This document shows, piece after piece, positions 17,911 to 26,296 of a DNA stretch of 59,194 nucleotides; the stretch's first letter is position 1; each line of letters opens with the position of its first letter. The stretch covers positions 1 to 59,194 of the forward strand of contig NZ_QUEP01000017.1 of assembly GCF_003478035.1 (NCBI RefSeq). The letters run 5' to 3'. The position numbers and the translations under genes are program-made. Under the pieces are notes generated by a model. The model did no database searches and had not been told where the DNA came from. It worked only from the letters and a program-made list of their open reading frames with translations. This DNA is from Clostridium sp. OF03-18AA (GTDB taxonomy: Bacteria; Bacillota; Clostridia; Lachnospirales; Lachnospiraceae).

Positions 17911-18979
17911 TGGGAAAAATTAAAGTGTCAGTTATCGTTCCCTCATATAACACAGAAAGGTATATTGGCCGAATGATTGGATGCCTTCTAGCACAGACAT
18001 ATAATGATTTGCAGTTGATATTCATTGATGATGGTTCTACAGATAAAACCGCGGAAATCATTAAAAGTTATCCGGATAGAAGAATTGAATACTACTATCA
18101 GAAAAATGCAGGAGTTTCGGCCGCAAGAAATGAAGGACTAAAAAGGCTAAAGGTGAAAAAATCTTCTTTTTTGATTCGGACGATACATTTGAGCCAAATC
18201 TGATTGAGGACTGTGTTGCATTTGCAAAAGCGAACAAAGTGGAGAGTGTTTTATATGGTTATGGAAATCGAGTGAATGGACAAACGGCAAATGAGCACAT
18301 ATTCAAACTGAATGGCATTTATCGAGACGAACAGATTGTGGATGAAGTTATGCCAGAGTTTTTAGGGCATTCATTTGCAGATGTGAATCGGTGGCTGCGT
18401 GGCGAATGTGGTCAGCGAGAAGGCAAGGAACATACGGCACTTTGGCGAATAATGTTAGATAGCTCTGTGATAAGAAAAAATAATCTTTTTTTCGATACAA
18501 ATTTATCACTGGGTGAGGATACAAAGTTCATTAACACATATTTGCTCTTTACGCATTCTGTTGGTATTTTGAAAGAAACCCTGTACTATCTGACGATTCG
18601 AGAAGGAAGTGCAAATGTAACCAGCAATGGAAATCCTGTCCTAATGACGCAAAACAAAGAAAAACTGATTCATGCACGGCAAGAAGTTGATGCAATTGCA
18701 GCCGAAAAAGGGAAAAACACACATAGGTATTGGCAAGGAACATTAGTGCTTTCTGCAGTTCAGCTGGCCCTTCGATTGTCACATGATAAATCGGGGGGGT
18801 GGAGTGTGTTTTGCCACTATTTGAGCAACCCTGAAGTTCAGTGTGCGATAAAAGAGTTTCATCCAGAGACAGCAACCGTAAAAGCAGTTCCATTTATTTT
18901 ATTGAAGTTGAAACTGGATTGGATGCTATACGGATTATTAAAAATTACGCCGCAAAAGCTAATAGATAAACTGCTGTGA
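17910..18979 (+). pseudogene. Glycosyltransferase family 2, frameshifted
   Basis: The first frame (17,910-18,203) carries VSVIVPSYNTERYIGRMI and FIDDGSTDKT, then derails at an A5 run (18,140-18,144). One more A would continue the family sequence KAKGEKIFFFDSDDTFEPN, including the catalytic DSDD, into the frame that ends at 18,979. Restored, the protein would have about 356 residues. The second half also holds a G7 run (18,793-18,799). As read it lacks the metal-binding site and should be inactive, unless the run slips back; a sequencing error is also possible. Confidence 0.8.
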
Positions 18980-19010
18980 GTGTTATATAAAGCAGGAGAC
19001 AGAATATAAA

Positions 19011-19532
19011 ATGCAAAAAAAAGAACATACAAAAAGCCTAGGAAATCAAATGACCAAGCCTGTCAAATGCATTTATTATGCTGTGACATTGTTTGGTAAT
19101 GCAATCTGGAATAAGATTCCGAGCCGCCATGTGCGTAAATGGTTTTACCAGATGCTTGGTGCAAAGATGGGCAAAAATACATTCCCATGCCGCCGCGTGG
19201 AAATCCTTCTGCCGCAGGGATTGAACTTGGGTGATGGTGTCGCTGTGGGCTGGTTTGCGGAATTGGACGCTCGTGGTGGCATCACGGTTGGTCACGATAC
19301 CAACATATCAAGCCATGTGAAGATGATTACAGGAAGCCATGATATTGATGACCCAGACTTTACTGCGGACTTTAAGCCCATTCATATAGGGCATCATTGT
19401 TGGATCGGAACGGGGGCTACAATTTTGCAGGGCGTGAATATAGGCGATGGAGCTGTTGTAGCAGCAGGGGCGGTTGTTACAAAGGATATTCCTCCCTATG
19501 AAATCTGGGGGGGGTCCCCGCTAAATGCATAA
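19011..19532 (+). CDS. Hexapeptide-repeat O-acyltransferase with phase-variable tail
   Basis: A 173-residue left-handed beta-helix acyltransferase (WcaF/maltose-acetyltransferase type). Repeats include [24 protein letters not shown] with the catalytic GSHDI, and [22 protein letters not shown]. It probably acetylates a glycan sugar from acetyl-CoA. The frame ends four codons after a G8 tract (19,507-19,514). With nine or six G the frame would instead read [12 protein letters not shown], the normal family tail, and end at about 19,588. The present form therefore lacks some 20 C-terminal residues. Confidence 0.8.
   Translation: MQKKEHTKSLGNQMTKPVKCIYYAVTLFGNAIWNKIPSRHVRKWFYQMLGAKMGKNTFPCRRVEILLPQGLNLGDGVAVGWFAELDARGGITVGHDTNISSHVKMITGSHDIDDPDFTADFKPIHIGHHCWIGTGATILQGVNIGDGAVVAAGAVVTKDIPPYEIWGGSPLNA
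19507..19514 (+). repeat. G8 homopolymer at the end of the acyltransferase
   Basis: Eight consecutive G in an AT-rich gene, positioned so that slippage by one base toggles between a truncated and a full-length C-terminus. Confidence 0.7.
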
Positions 19533-20151
19533 GGAAAAGAACAGACGATCTCAGGTACAAAATTGGAGCACCGCCTCTGCTTCATTAAGGAATTTTGTAG
19601 GGCAAAACTGTAAGAGAGCGTTTCTGGCAGCAAAATCTATATGGATTTATGTAAGTCTGCATATCCGTTATGGCACAAATGTTGAAATGAGTGCAATAAA
19701 TTCAATTAAGGGAACATTTACTGTTGAACTTCTTCCGAAGAGCAATTTACAAGTGGGATCTTTTTTGATGAGTGCGGGTCCCTGTTATATAAAATGTACC
19801 GAAAAAGCACGGTGTAGAATTGGTGAAAAGGTTTTTATGAACCATAATTGTTCCATCACTTGTGCGGAAGAAATAACGATTGGCGATGCTTGCAACATTG
19901 CCAACAATGTTGTGATCATTGACCATGACCATCGGCTTGGAAAAGTCGGCGTGGAAAATGGTTTGGAAAGTACCCCTGTGCATATTGGAAGAAACGTGTG
20001 GATCGGCGCAAATGCGGTGATTCTAAGAGGCGTTTCTATTGGAGATGGAGCCATAATTGCTGCGGGAGCAGTTGTGAACCATGACATTCCTGCCCACGAA
20101 ATATGGGGTGGAATTCCGGCAAAGAAAATAAGAAATTTGTCGGAAAGCTGA
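19525..20151 (+). CDS. Hexapeptide-repeat O-acyltransferase
   Basis: A left-handed beta-helix acyltransferase of up to 208 residues. Repeats run from [17 protein letters not shown] through [20 protein letters not shown], which carries the catalytic His pair, to [20 protein letters not shown] and [17 protein letters not shown]. It probably acetylates a second position on the glycan. The start is unclear: ATG 19,525 lies inside the tail of the previous gene, family similarity begins around residue 25, and the next in-frame ATG (19,687) seems too late. A small deletion between the two genes could explain this. Confidence 0.75.
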   Translation: MHKEKNRRSQVQNWSTASASLRNFVGQNCKRAFLAAKSIWIYVSLHIRYGTNVEMSAINSIKGTFTVELLPKSNLQVGSFLMSAGPCYIKCTEKARCRIGEKVFMNHNCSITCAEEITIGDACNIANNVVIIDHDHRLGKVGVENGLESTPVHIGRNVWIGANAVILRGVSIGDGAIIAAGAVVNHDIPAHEIWGGIPAKKIRNLSES

Positions 20152-20169
20152 TAAACAAGGAGAAAAGCG

Positions 20170-20910
20170 ATGATTCCTAAAATTATTCACTACTGCTGGT
20201 TTGGCGGCAATCCGTTGCCGAAGGATGTTATGCAGTGCATTGAATCATGGAAAAAAATGTGCCCGGACTATGAAATAAAACGTTGGGATGAATCAAACTT
20301 CGATGTTAATGCGCATCCGTTTACGAAAGCTGCATATGCGGCAAAAGCATGGGCGTTTGTATCGGATTATGCTCGGTTGAAAGTAGTATACGATAACGGC
20401 GGAATCTATCTGGATACAGATGTTGAACTTCTAAAAAATCTGGACTCCCTTCGGGAGTACCAGTGTTACATAGGTGTCCAGCAAGCTGGACACCTATGTA
20501 ACACTGGATTAGGTTTTGGTGCTACAAAATCTAATCCAGTGGTACAACAGATGTTGAGAAAATACGATGAAATCATATTTTCAGAAGAAAGAAAAACAGA
20601 ATTTGCTTGTCCTTATCTCAACAATGCGGTTTTGGAAGAACTTGGATACATTTACAATGAGAATGAACCCGTTAACCTTGGCAGAACGCTTGTGCTGCCA
20701 CCAAAGTATTTAGATCCCATTGCACCAGGAGAAGGAATGAGGCTTCTTCGTTGTGAGGACACGATTTCAATCCACCATTACAGCGCGTCTTGGATGGGAA
20801 ATAAAACAAAATTAAAGCGGAAAATTATAAGATTCATTGGTCAGGAAAGAGCAAAAATGATAAAAGAAACTTTAAAAAAATTAAAGGGCGAAAAAAATAC
20901 GTCGAATTAA
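20170..20910 (+). CDS. GT32 (OCH1-like) capsular glycosyltransferase
   Basis: A 246-residue enzyme that opens MIPKIIHYCWFGGNPLP and has SDYARLKVVYDNGGIYLDTD with the metal-binding DTD at residues ~84-86, the hallmark of bacterial GT32 capsule glycosyltransferases. Further on are NTGLGFGA and a C-terminal IHHYSASW. AAGGAG precedes the ATG. The codons for residues ~97-112 form a perfect 46-48-bp palindrome, which is unusual for coding DNA, yet the frame stays open and the conserved NTGLGFGA follows. It probably adds mannose, galactose or a related sugar. Confidence 0.8.
   Translation: MIPKIIHYCWFGGNPLPKDVMQCIESWKKMCPDYEIKRWDESNFDVNAHPFTKAAYAAKAWAFVSDYARLKVVYDNGGIYLDTDVELLKNLDSLREYQCYIGVQQAGHLCNTGLGFGATKSNPVVQQMLRKYDEIIFSEERKTEFACPYLNNAVLEELGYIYNENEPVNLGRTLVLPPKYLDPIAPGEGMRLLRCEDTISIHHYSASWMGNKTKLKRKIIRFIGQERAKMIKETLKKLKGEKNTSN
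20460..20507 (+). repeat. Perfect long palindrome inside the GT32 gene
   Basis: Arms of 23 bp (20,460-20,482 and 20,485-20,507) are exact reverse complements around a 2-base AA centre. A second, overlapping hairpin with a TTCG loop lies at 20,440-20,463. Both are within coding sequence. Confidence 0.9.
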
Positions 20911-20922
20911 AGGTATGTTGAT

Positions 20923-22050
20923 ATGCTGTTAAAAAAACAAGAAATATTCCCACAAATATCGTGCACTTTTATGTGCGCATATTATACATTAAAAGGATGG
21001 AAATATTCAACTGGCTACTTAGGCATATTGTTGATGATAGCGTTGATTTTCGGTCTAATGGATGCTTTTTCAAAGATGCCACGCAATTATAAGCAAATTA
21101 TCTGGATGCTACCGACTTGTATAGTAGCAATATATAAAATGACTTTAAGTGGGGATACAAGATTAATCGCTGCGATAGTTGCTATTTTTATTGGCATGAA
21201 TATAAAATTTGAGCAAATTGCAAGATGGATTTTAAAAACCAAAATGCCGATATTTCTTATTGCATTTGCTGTAGGTGGATATGTTCACTTGAATTATTTG
21301 TCAATGAATATAGGTGTGATATTGTTGCTTGTTATGTATATCACATATCCGCATAGCAGATTGAAGGCAATAGGACTTGGTTTAGTGATACTTGTGTTTG
21401 GTGTGTTAATATCAAAGAGTGGTTCTATGTTGATATGTGGTGGAGTAGGCTTTATCTTATATGTGACATTAAATACTAAGATGGTACAAAATGTACTAAC
21501 ATCAAAGGCTATGATTCTTTTATTTCCAGGAATATTGTTTATCAACTGGCTCTTAGCCGCTTTATATGCAGCCTATGGGTATCTGATTTCTGATTTTAAT
21601 ATCGTGAAACTTATTCTCCCTGAAAAGTATTCTCTTGGAGTACTTCATGTAATAAATACATTGAATAGATTTCTTTCGGGACGTATTAACTTGGCTGCGT
21701 TCTCAATGGGAAAATTTGGATTTAGTCTATGGGGGGGGAATATTGATTACACAGTTGATACAGGGTTGCCCTATTTTTTAGTTGATTCAGGAATGATACT
21801 TTTATTGCAGGAGTGGGGAATAATAATATCTGTAATAATAATGTTATTATTTGTGTTTCTAATGCGGCGGTTGGTAAAAGGAAAAAAATACAGGTTAATT
21901 ATATCAGCTATAATTATTGCGTTGTGGGCTTTTAACGAAGACACCCTGATGTCGGTAGGCACAAATTGTTTGTTTTATGTAATAGGGAATGAGATAAAAC
22001 TTTTGAGTAAAAACAGGAAGATACACAAATGGAAAAAGATAAAAATATGA
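20923..22050 (+). CDS. Wzy-like polysaccharide polymerase
   Basis: A 375-residue protein with about ten hydrophobic helices and no other recognisable domain. Near residues 265-300 it reads FGFSLWGGNIDYTVDTGL, YFLVDSG and LLQEWG, matching in layout the loop-and-helix pattern of the polymerase at 11,902. The two Gly of LWGGN are encoded by a G8 run (21,731-21,738), so slippage would abolish the protein in this conserved loop. It lies between GT32 and a Gtf3-like gene, as expected for the repeat-unit polymerase of this operon. Confidence 0.6.
   Translation: MLLKKQEIFPQISCTFMCAYYTLKGWKYSTGYLGILLMIALIFGLMDAFSKMPRNYKQIIWMLPTCIVAIYKMTLSGDTRLIAAIVAIFIGMNIKFEQIARWILKTKMPIFLIAFAVGGYVHLNYLSMNIGVILLLVMYITYPHSRLKAIGLGLVILVFGVLISKSGSMLICGGVGFILYVTLNTKMVQNVLTSKAMILLFPGILFINWLLAALYAAYGYLISDFNIVKLILPEKYSLGVLHVINTLNRFLSGRINLAAFSMGKFGFSLWGGNIDYTVDTGLPYFLVDSGMILLLQEWGIIISVIIMLLFVFLMRRLVKGKKYRLIISAIIIALWAFNEDTLMSVGTNCLFYVIGNEIKLLSKNRKIHKWKKIKI
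21731..21738 (+). repeat. G8 homopolymer in the Wzy-like gene
   Basis: Eight consecutive G in a strongly AT-rich gene, currently in frame. Confidence 0.7.
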
Positions 22051-23105
22051 AATTATACCAAATAGTTGAAATAATGGAGAACAATAATACGGCAGGATCA
22101 AAAGCAGTACAAGATGTTGTGAGAATTGCAGAAAAAAATGGGTTTGAACCAATTGAAATCAAGACATGGACAACAAGGTCTTCTATAAATGCAAAAATCA
22201 AACGACAGTTGGGGTTTAAAAAGGAATGGAAAAAAGCGTATGCCCAAATTGAAGAACAGTCGATAGTTTTAGTTCAGAATCCATTTCGTATTAGGCAGTT
22301 ATCACGAGAAAGTATTTTGAAGAAACTTAAAAGCAAAAAAAAAGTTAAGATCATTTCCGTCATTCATGATGTAGAGAGTCTGCGAAAATTTTGCAACAAT
22401 GCATATTATGAGCACGAATTTTCTACGATGGTAGCATTGGCAGATGTTTTGATAGTACATAATAATAAAATGGCAAAATTTTTTGAAGAGATTGGAGTGC
22501 CAAAAGAAAAACTTGTGATTCTAAAAATATTTGATTATCTTCAAGCGAACACAAATATGCGAACCCCGAAATTTGAAAGGCAAATTACAGTGGCTGGAAA
22601 TCTTGATACACAGAAATGCGCATATATCGGACTTCTTCCGCAGATCACAGGAATTGATATTCAACTATATGGACCGAATTTTGATTTGAGCATGGAGCGA
22701 TATTCAAATATTCACTATGGTGGATGCTTTCCACCAGATAAAATCCCAGAAAAATTGGTAAAAGGTTTTGGATTGGTCTGGGATGGAACTGGTATTGATA
22801 AGTGTAGAGGAGATGCTGGAGAATATCTGCAATATAATAATCCTCATAAACTTTCGCTTTATTTATCTTCAGGACTTCCTGTTATAATTTGGAACGGTGC
22901 AGCAGAAGCAGAGTTTGTTAAAAAAAATGGAATTGGAATTGTTGTTGATTCGTTGCTGGAATTATCTGATAAATTGGCAAAAATCTCCCCAGAAGAATAC
23001 AATTCTATGCAAAAAAACACTGCGCAACTTGCTTTAAGACTGAGAAATGGATATTATACAGGATGTGCACTTGTAAAAGCGATTGACATAGTCGAAAGAG
23101 GTTGA
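22047..23105 (+). CDS. Glycosyltransferase, Gtf3/galactofuranosyltransferase-like
   Basis: About 352 residues. IISVIHDVESLRKF, VHNNKMAKFFEE, ITVAGNLDTQKCAYI, GFGLVWDGTGIDKC and YNNPHKLSLYLSSGLPVIIW match the paralogue at 25,238 nearly motif for motif. That paralogue starts MNKYQIYEI, so MKLYQIVEI at 22,047 is the likely start; it overlaps the previous stop in an ATGA. An upstream ATG at 22,029 has a better AGGAAG site. It is the last intact gene of the rightward operon. Confidence 0.7.
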   Translation: MKLYQIVEIMENNNTAGSKAVQDVVRIAEKNGFEPIEIKTWTTRSSINAKIKRQLGFKKEWKKAYAQIEEQSIVLVQNPFRIRQLSRESILKKLKSKKKVKIISVIHDVESLRKFCNNAYYEHEFSTMVALADVLIVHNNKMAKFFEEIGVPKEKLVILKIFDYLQANTNMRTPKFERQITVAGNLDTQKCAYIGLLPQITGIDIQLYGPNFDLSMERYSNIHYGGCFPPDKIPEKLVKGFGLVWDGTGIDKCRGDAGEYLQYNNPHKLSLYLSSGLPVIIWNGAAEAEFVKKNGIGIVVDSLLELSDKLAKISPEEYNSMQKNTAQLALRLRNGYYTGCALVKAIDIVERG

Positions 23106-23162
23106 GGACATCTCGATGCATATAGCCGGTTTTAGCGGACATGAATAATCCGGCCTCCGTGT

Positions 23163-23456
23163 CCCTGCGAGCCTGTGAAACGCTGGAAGGACAACTGGGA
23201 TGCTGTTTCTCCAATTTTTAAGTTTTCAACCACTGTTCGGAAGGTCATTTATACAACAAATGCGATAGAATCACTGAACTCCACATACCGGAAACTGAAT
23301 CGTCAGAGAAGCGTATTTCCAAGTGATACAGCGCTGTTAAAAGCCTTATATCTGGCCACTTTCGAGGCTACTAAGAAATGGACAACTACCATCCGGGACT
23401 GGGGCCAGGTCTATGGGGAGTTGAGTATCATGTACGAAGGACGACTTCCAGAATAA
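23163..23456 (+). pseudogene. IS256-family transposase, 3' fragment
   Basis: The frame carries VRKVIYTTNAIESLNSTYRK, SVFPSDTALLKALYLATF and WGQVYGELSIMYEGRL, the conserved C-terminal region of IS256-type Mutator-like transposases. Everything upstream is missing. The 58 bp before it contain GCCGG/CCGGC arms but no gene. It lies just beyond the end of the rightward glycan operon. Confidence 0.85.
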
Positions 23457-23796
23457 GTAAAAACATAATCTAAGACAGGCGGCCAGCCGCCTGCTCTTGA
23501 CATGCCTAGCAGTAACTGTTATATATAAAACAAGGGTGAAAAGCCTGATTTGTAAGCTTCTCACCCTTCATTATCATAGAAGAATCTAATTTACAGAGAT
23601 TTTCTCATAGTCTCGTCCCTGCTGTCCGGGGATAGGAAACTGCAAATTCATTTTTAAGGAAACCACCATTCCGGTGTAAACGCTCCATAAGCAAGTACCT
23701 GTTCCTCCACTCCTTTTCTGCCATAATAGTCTCACACTATACAGAGTCAAAAAAGTTAAGTACTCAACTTTTTTGACCGCCTATGGAGGTCTAGCT
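23457..23796. other. Intergenic mobile-element debris with two hairpins
   Basis: No gene is seen here. AAGGGTGA (23,532-23,539) pairs with TCACCCTT (23,561-23,568) and could terminate the rightward operon, although no clear T-run follows. A near-perfect palindrome with arms GTCAAAAAAGTT/AACTTTTTTGAC occupies 23,746-23,777; its T-tracts would make it a two-way terminator. The stretch from about 23,740 probably belongs to the IS66 left end. Confidence 0.5.
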
Positions 23797-23909
23797 ATGA
23801 GCAGTCAAACACGTTTAGTTGTTGAACAGGTTCGGTTGCAGCAATGGGCGGCACAGATCCAGGATTGTAAAAACCGCCCTGCAGATATGAAAGTAGAAAC
23901 CTGGTGCAG
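23797..23909 (+). pseudogene. IS66-family TnpA (orf1), 5' fragment
   Basis: After TGGAGG, an ATG at 23,797 begins MSSQTRLVVEQVRLQQWAAQ and continues NRPADMKVETWC, the start of the IS66 accessory protein TnpA. The similarity ends abruptly at about 23,909, where sequence of a leftward GT2 gene begins. It is a residue of an IS66 insertion whose remainder has been deleted. Confidence 0.8.
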
Positions 23910-24001
23910 GGTGCCGTCAAGATTTGTAGATGCAATGATTCTAACTGTTTAATGATATATTCACTGTCATTATACGTTGCTAATATCACTGATATCTTCA
24001 T
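23910..24001 (-). pseudogene. Glycosyltransferase family 2, 5' fragment cut by IS66
   Basis: From the ATG at 24,001 the frame reads MKISVILATYNDSEYIIKQL followed by ESLHLQILT, a GT2 N-terminus, then passes into antisense IS66 sequence. It was once the last gene of the leftward operon, 35 bp after the polymerase gene. Nothing of the catalytic domain remains. Confidence 0.8.
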
Positions 24002-24036
24002 TTTTAATATTTATTTTCTCCAAATAATATAATATA

Positions 24037-25212
24037 TTATTTTTCAATTTGCGGTCTAGAATATTTTTTCAAGCCAATCAAAAGTGTGCCTGTTGCAAGC
24101 CAGAATGTGTTATAGTGCAAATATAAAAATAAATCATCAATCATATATCTTCCTGCGATAAATGTAAGTATATACATTAAATAATAATCTTTAATTTTGA
24201 ATGCTTTAATTAATGTAATTGTTAAAAGCACAATGATTATCACGGCAACTAAAATTCCAAATTTTTGAAGATTTGATATATAAAGATTATCTACCCACAA
24301 ATAAGAACCTGTAAGCTTTTTCCCGGATGAATTAAGTCCATTTCCTATCCACTCCATATTATTTTTTCCAATTAAGGAAGTTCCGTACAATTCAAGTGAC
24401 TTGTGTGCTAATTCTAATCGATTATTGAATATTTTATTCAATCTTTCTAGCCAAACTATATCTGGATTATAATTGTATATCAAATAATATGAGCTTAAAA
24501 AAGCAATTATATATGAACTTATCATTCCCCAATGTAAAATTCTAGATTTTTCTAATACTGAAGGAAAAAATTTCCAAAAAGCCGCCCCTGCAATCATTAG
24601 TAATGACATGTAAAATGATAATCTTGCATTTGTCTTTTTAAAAATTATCCAATTAATCAAAAAAAGGATTAATAATTCAAGCATTTTGATTTTTTGCTTA
24701 CGAATATATATGGTCAATGCTGTGATATCAAATAATATTGCTGCTGGATATAACGCGTATGTAAAGCCAATGTACTCTCTATACCTACCATCTGTTATTT
24801 CTACATAATTTGGAATAATCCCCAAATATGCACTTCCAACCGTAAAAATCAATGCTACAGAATTAATAGTAAATGTAAATTTAGCCACCTTCAAAAAAGA
24901 AACATTTCTCCCACAATATATAAATATAAGTAACATTGCGACATCACTTAAAGCTCCTATATTACGAATAACTATAATATAAATAAATGCGCACAATGCT
25001 AATCCATGGACAGATCTAAATGAATTTTTATTATACAAAATTTCATTCAACACAAGCATTGTAATGCATACCAGTTTTATGATTCGGAACAAAACTCCCT
25101 CATAATATTCATAATAAAATGTAGTACTTAGCAACCAAAAAACCAAATAAAGAGTATAGGATATCAAAAAAATAAACTCTTTTTGTAAAACATGTGGAAC
25201 CTTTACCTTCAT
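24037..25212 (-). CDS. Wzy-like polysaccharide polymerase
   Basis: A 391-residue protein of about ten helices with strongly AT-rich codons. The segment IGKNNMEWIGNGLNSSGKKL then YLWVDNLYISNLQKFG has the same layout as the candidate polymerases at 11,902 and 20,923. It lies 25 bp after the Gtf3-like gene. There is no flippase in this operon. A role as the polymerase of the leftward operon is inferred from topology and context. Confidence 0.6.
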   Translation of the reverse strand: MKVKVPHVLQKEFIFLISYTLYLVFWLLSTTFYYEYYEGVLFRIIKLVCITMLVLNEILYNKNSFRSVHGLALCAFIYIIVIRNIGALSDVAMLLIFIYCGRNVSFLKVAKFTFTINSVALIFTVGSAYLGIIPNYVEITDGRYREYIGFTYALYPAAILFDITALTIYIRKQKIKMLELLILFLINWIIFKKTNARLSFYMSLLMIAGAAFWKFFPSVLEKSRILHWGMISSYIIAFLSSYYLIYNYNPDIVWLERLNKIFNNRLELAHKSLELYGTSLIGKNNMEWIGNGLNSSGKKLTGSYLWVDNLYISNLQKFGILVAVIIIVLLTITLIKAFKIKDYYLMYILTFIAGRYMIDDLFLYLHYNTFWLATGTLLIGLKKYSRPQIEK

Positions 25213-25237
25213 AATTACAAATTTTCCCTTTTTAATA

Positions 25238-26293
25238 TTACAATTTCAACAATTCCTCTGCCCTTTTTAGCGCCTGTGTTCCGTATACTCCATTTCTTAT
25301 TAGTATTGCCATTTCATGAACATTATGTGTCATTTCAGTATACTCCTCTTCTTTAAGCTGTTCAAAATATGTCTGCAAGTCATACAAAGACTCTACACAA
25401 ATCCCAATTTTGTTTTTTCTTACAAAATCGGCTTCTGCGGATTCGGACCATATTACAACAGGCAATCCAGACGCTAAATACAAAGAAAGCTTATGCGGAT
25501 TATTGTATCTCAAATATTGTCCAGATTCTCCCGTACAACCATTCAAGCTATTTCCATCCCAAACTAAGCCGAATCCTGCTGTCAATTTTTCAGGAATTTT
25601 GTCAGCCGGATAACTCCCTTTATAGTGAATATGACTACAGTCTTTCATGCGTTCATCAAAATTAGGACCATATAGATTAACCTCTATATTAGTTAATTTC
25701 GTTAGTTCTGCTATGTAACCACACTTTTCTACATCCAAATTACCGGCCACTGTAATTTTTTTTTCGAATTTAGGACATAAAGGATTTTCTTTTTTTTGAA
25801 GATAATCAAAAATTTTTAAAACAACCAGTCTATTTTCAGGAATACCTTGTTCCATAAAATACTGCGCCATCTTTTGATTGTGAACAATGATAATATCAGC
25901 AATTTTAAGCATGGTTTCGAATTCATGTTTGTAGTAATCGTTATATCGAAATTTTCTTAATGCTTCCACATCATGAACTATTGATATATATTTTACATTT
26001 TTCTTCTCTTTTAATTTCCAAAGTATATTTTCTCTTATCAGTTGTGGATAATGAAAAGGCTGTTGTAAAAGTATTACAGATTTCTCTTTTACACTACTAT
26101 AAATTTTATTCCAGTCTATAAAAAATCCAAGTTGGCGTTGGAGTTTTGCTATATTGCCTTTTTGTGCTGTTCTCATTGAAAGTGGTAATATTTCATATCC
26201 CATTTTTTTTGCAATTTCAGAGAAGTCCTTTGTGGCCTTTGTTCCTGCATGATTATGCTCTCCGGCAATTTCGTAGATCTGATATTTATTCAT
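25238..26293 (-). CDS. Glycosyltransferase, Gtf3/galactofuranosyltransferase-like
   Basis: A 351-residue close paralogue of 22,047-23,105: ISIVHDVEALRKF, VHNQKMAQYFMEQG, KITVAGNLDVEKCGYI, GFGLVWDGNSLNGC and YNNPHKLSLYLASGLPVVIW. The two sit in opposite, facing operons about 2 kb apart. It starts 3 bp after the GT4 stop. The sugar donor is not evident. Confidence 0.7.
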   Translation of the reverse strand: MNKYQIYEIAGEHNHAGTKATKDFSEIAKKMGYEILPLSMRTAQKGNIAKLQRQLGFFIDWNKIYSSVKEKSVILLQQPFHYPQLIRENILWKLKEKKNVKYISIVHDVEALRKFRYNDYYKHEFETMLKIADIIIVHNQKMAQYFMEQGIPENRLVVLKIFDYLQKKENPLCPKFEKKITVAGNLDVEKCGYIAELTKLTNIEVNLYGPNFDERMKDCSHIHYKGSYPADKIPEKLTAGFGLVWDGNSLNGCTGESGQYLRYNNPHKLSLYLASGLPVVIWSESAEADFVRKNKIGICVESLYDLQTYFEQLKEEEYTEMTHNVHEMAILIRNGVYGTQALKRAEELLKL

Positions 26294-26296
26294 CTG

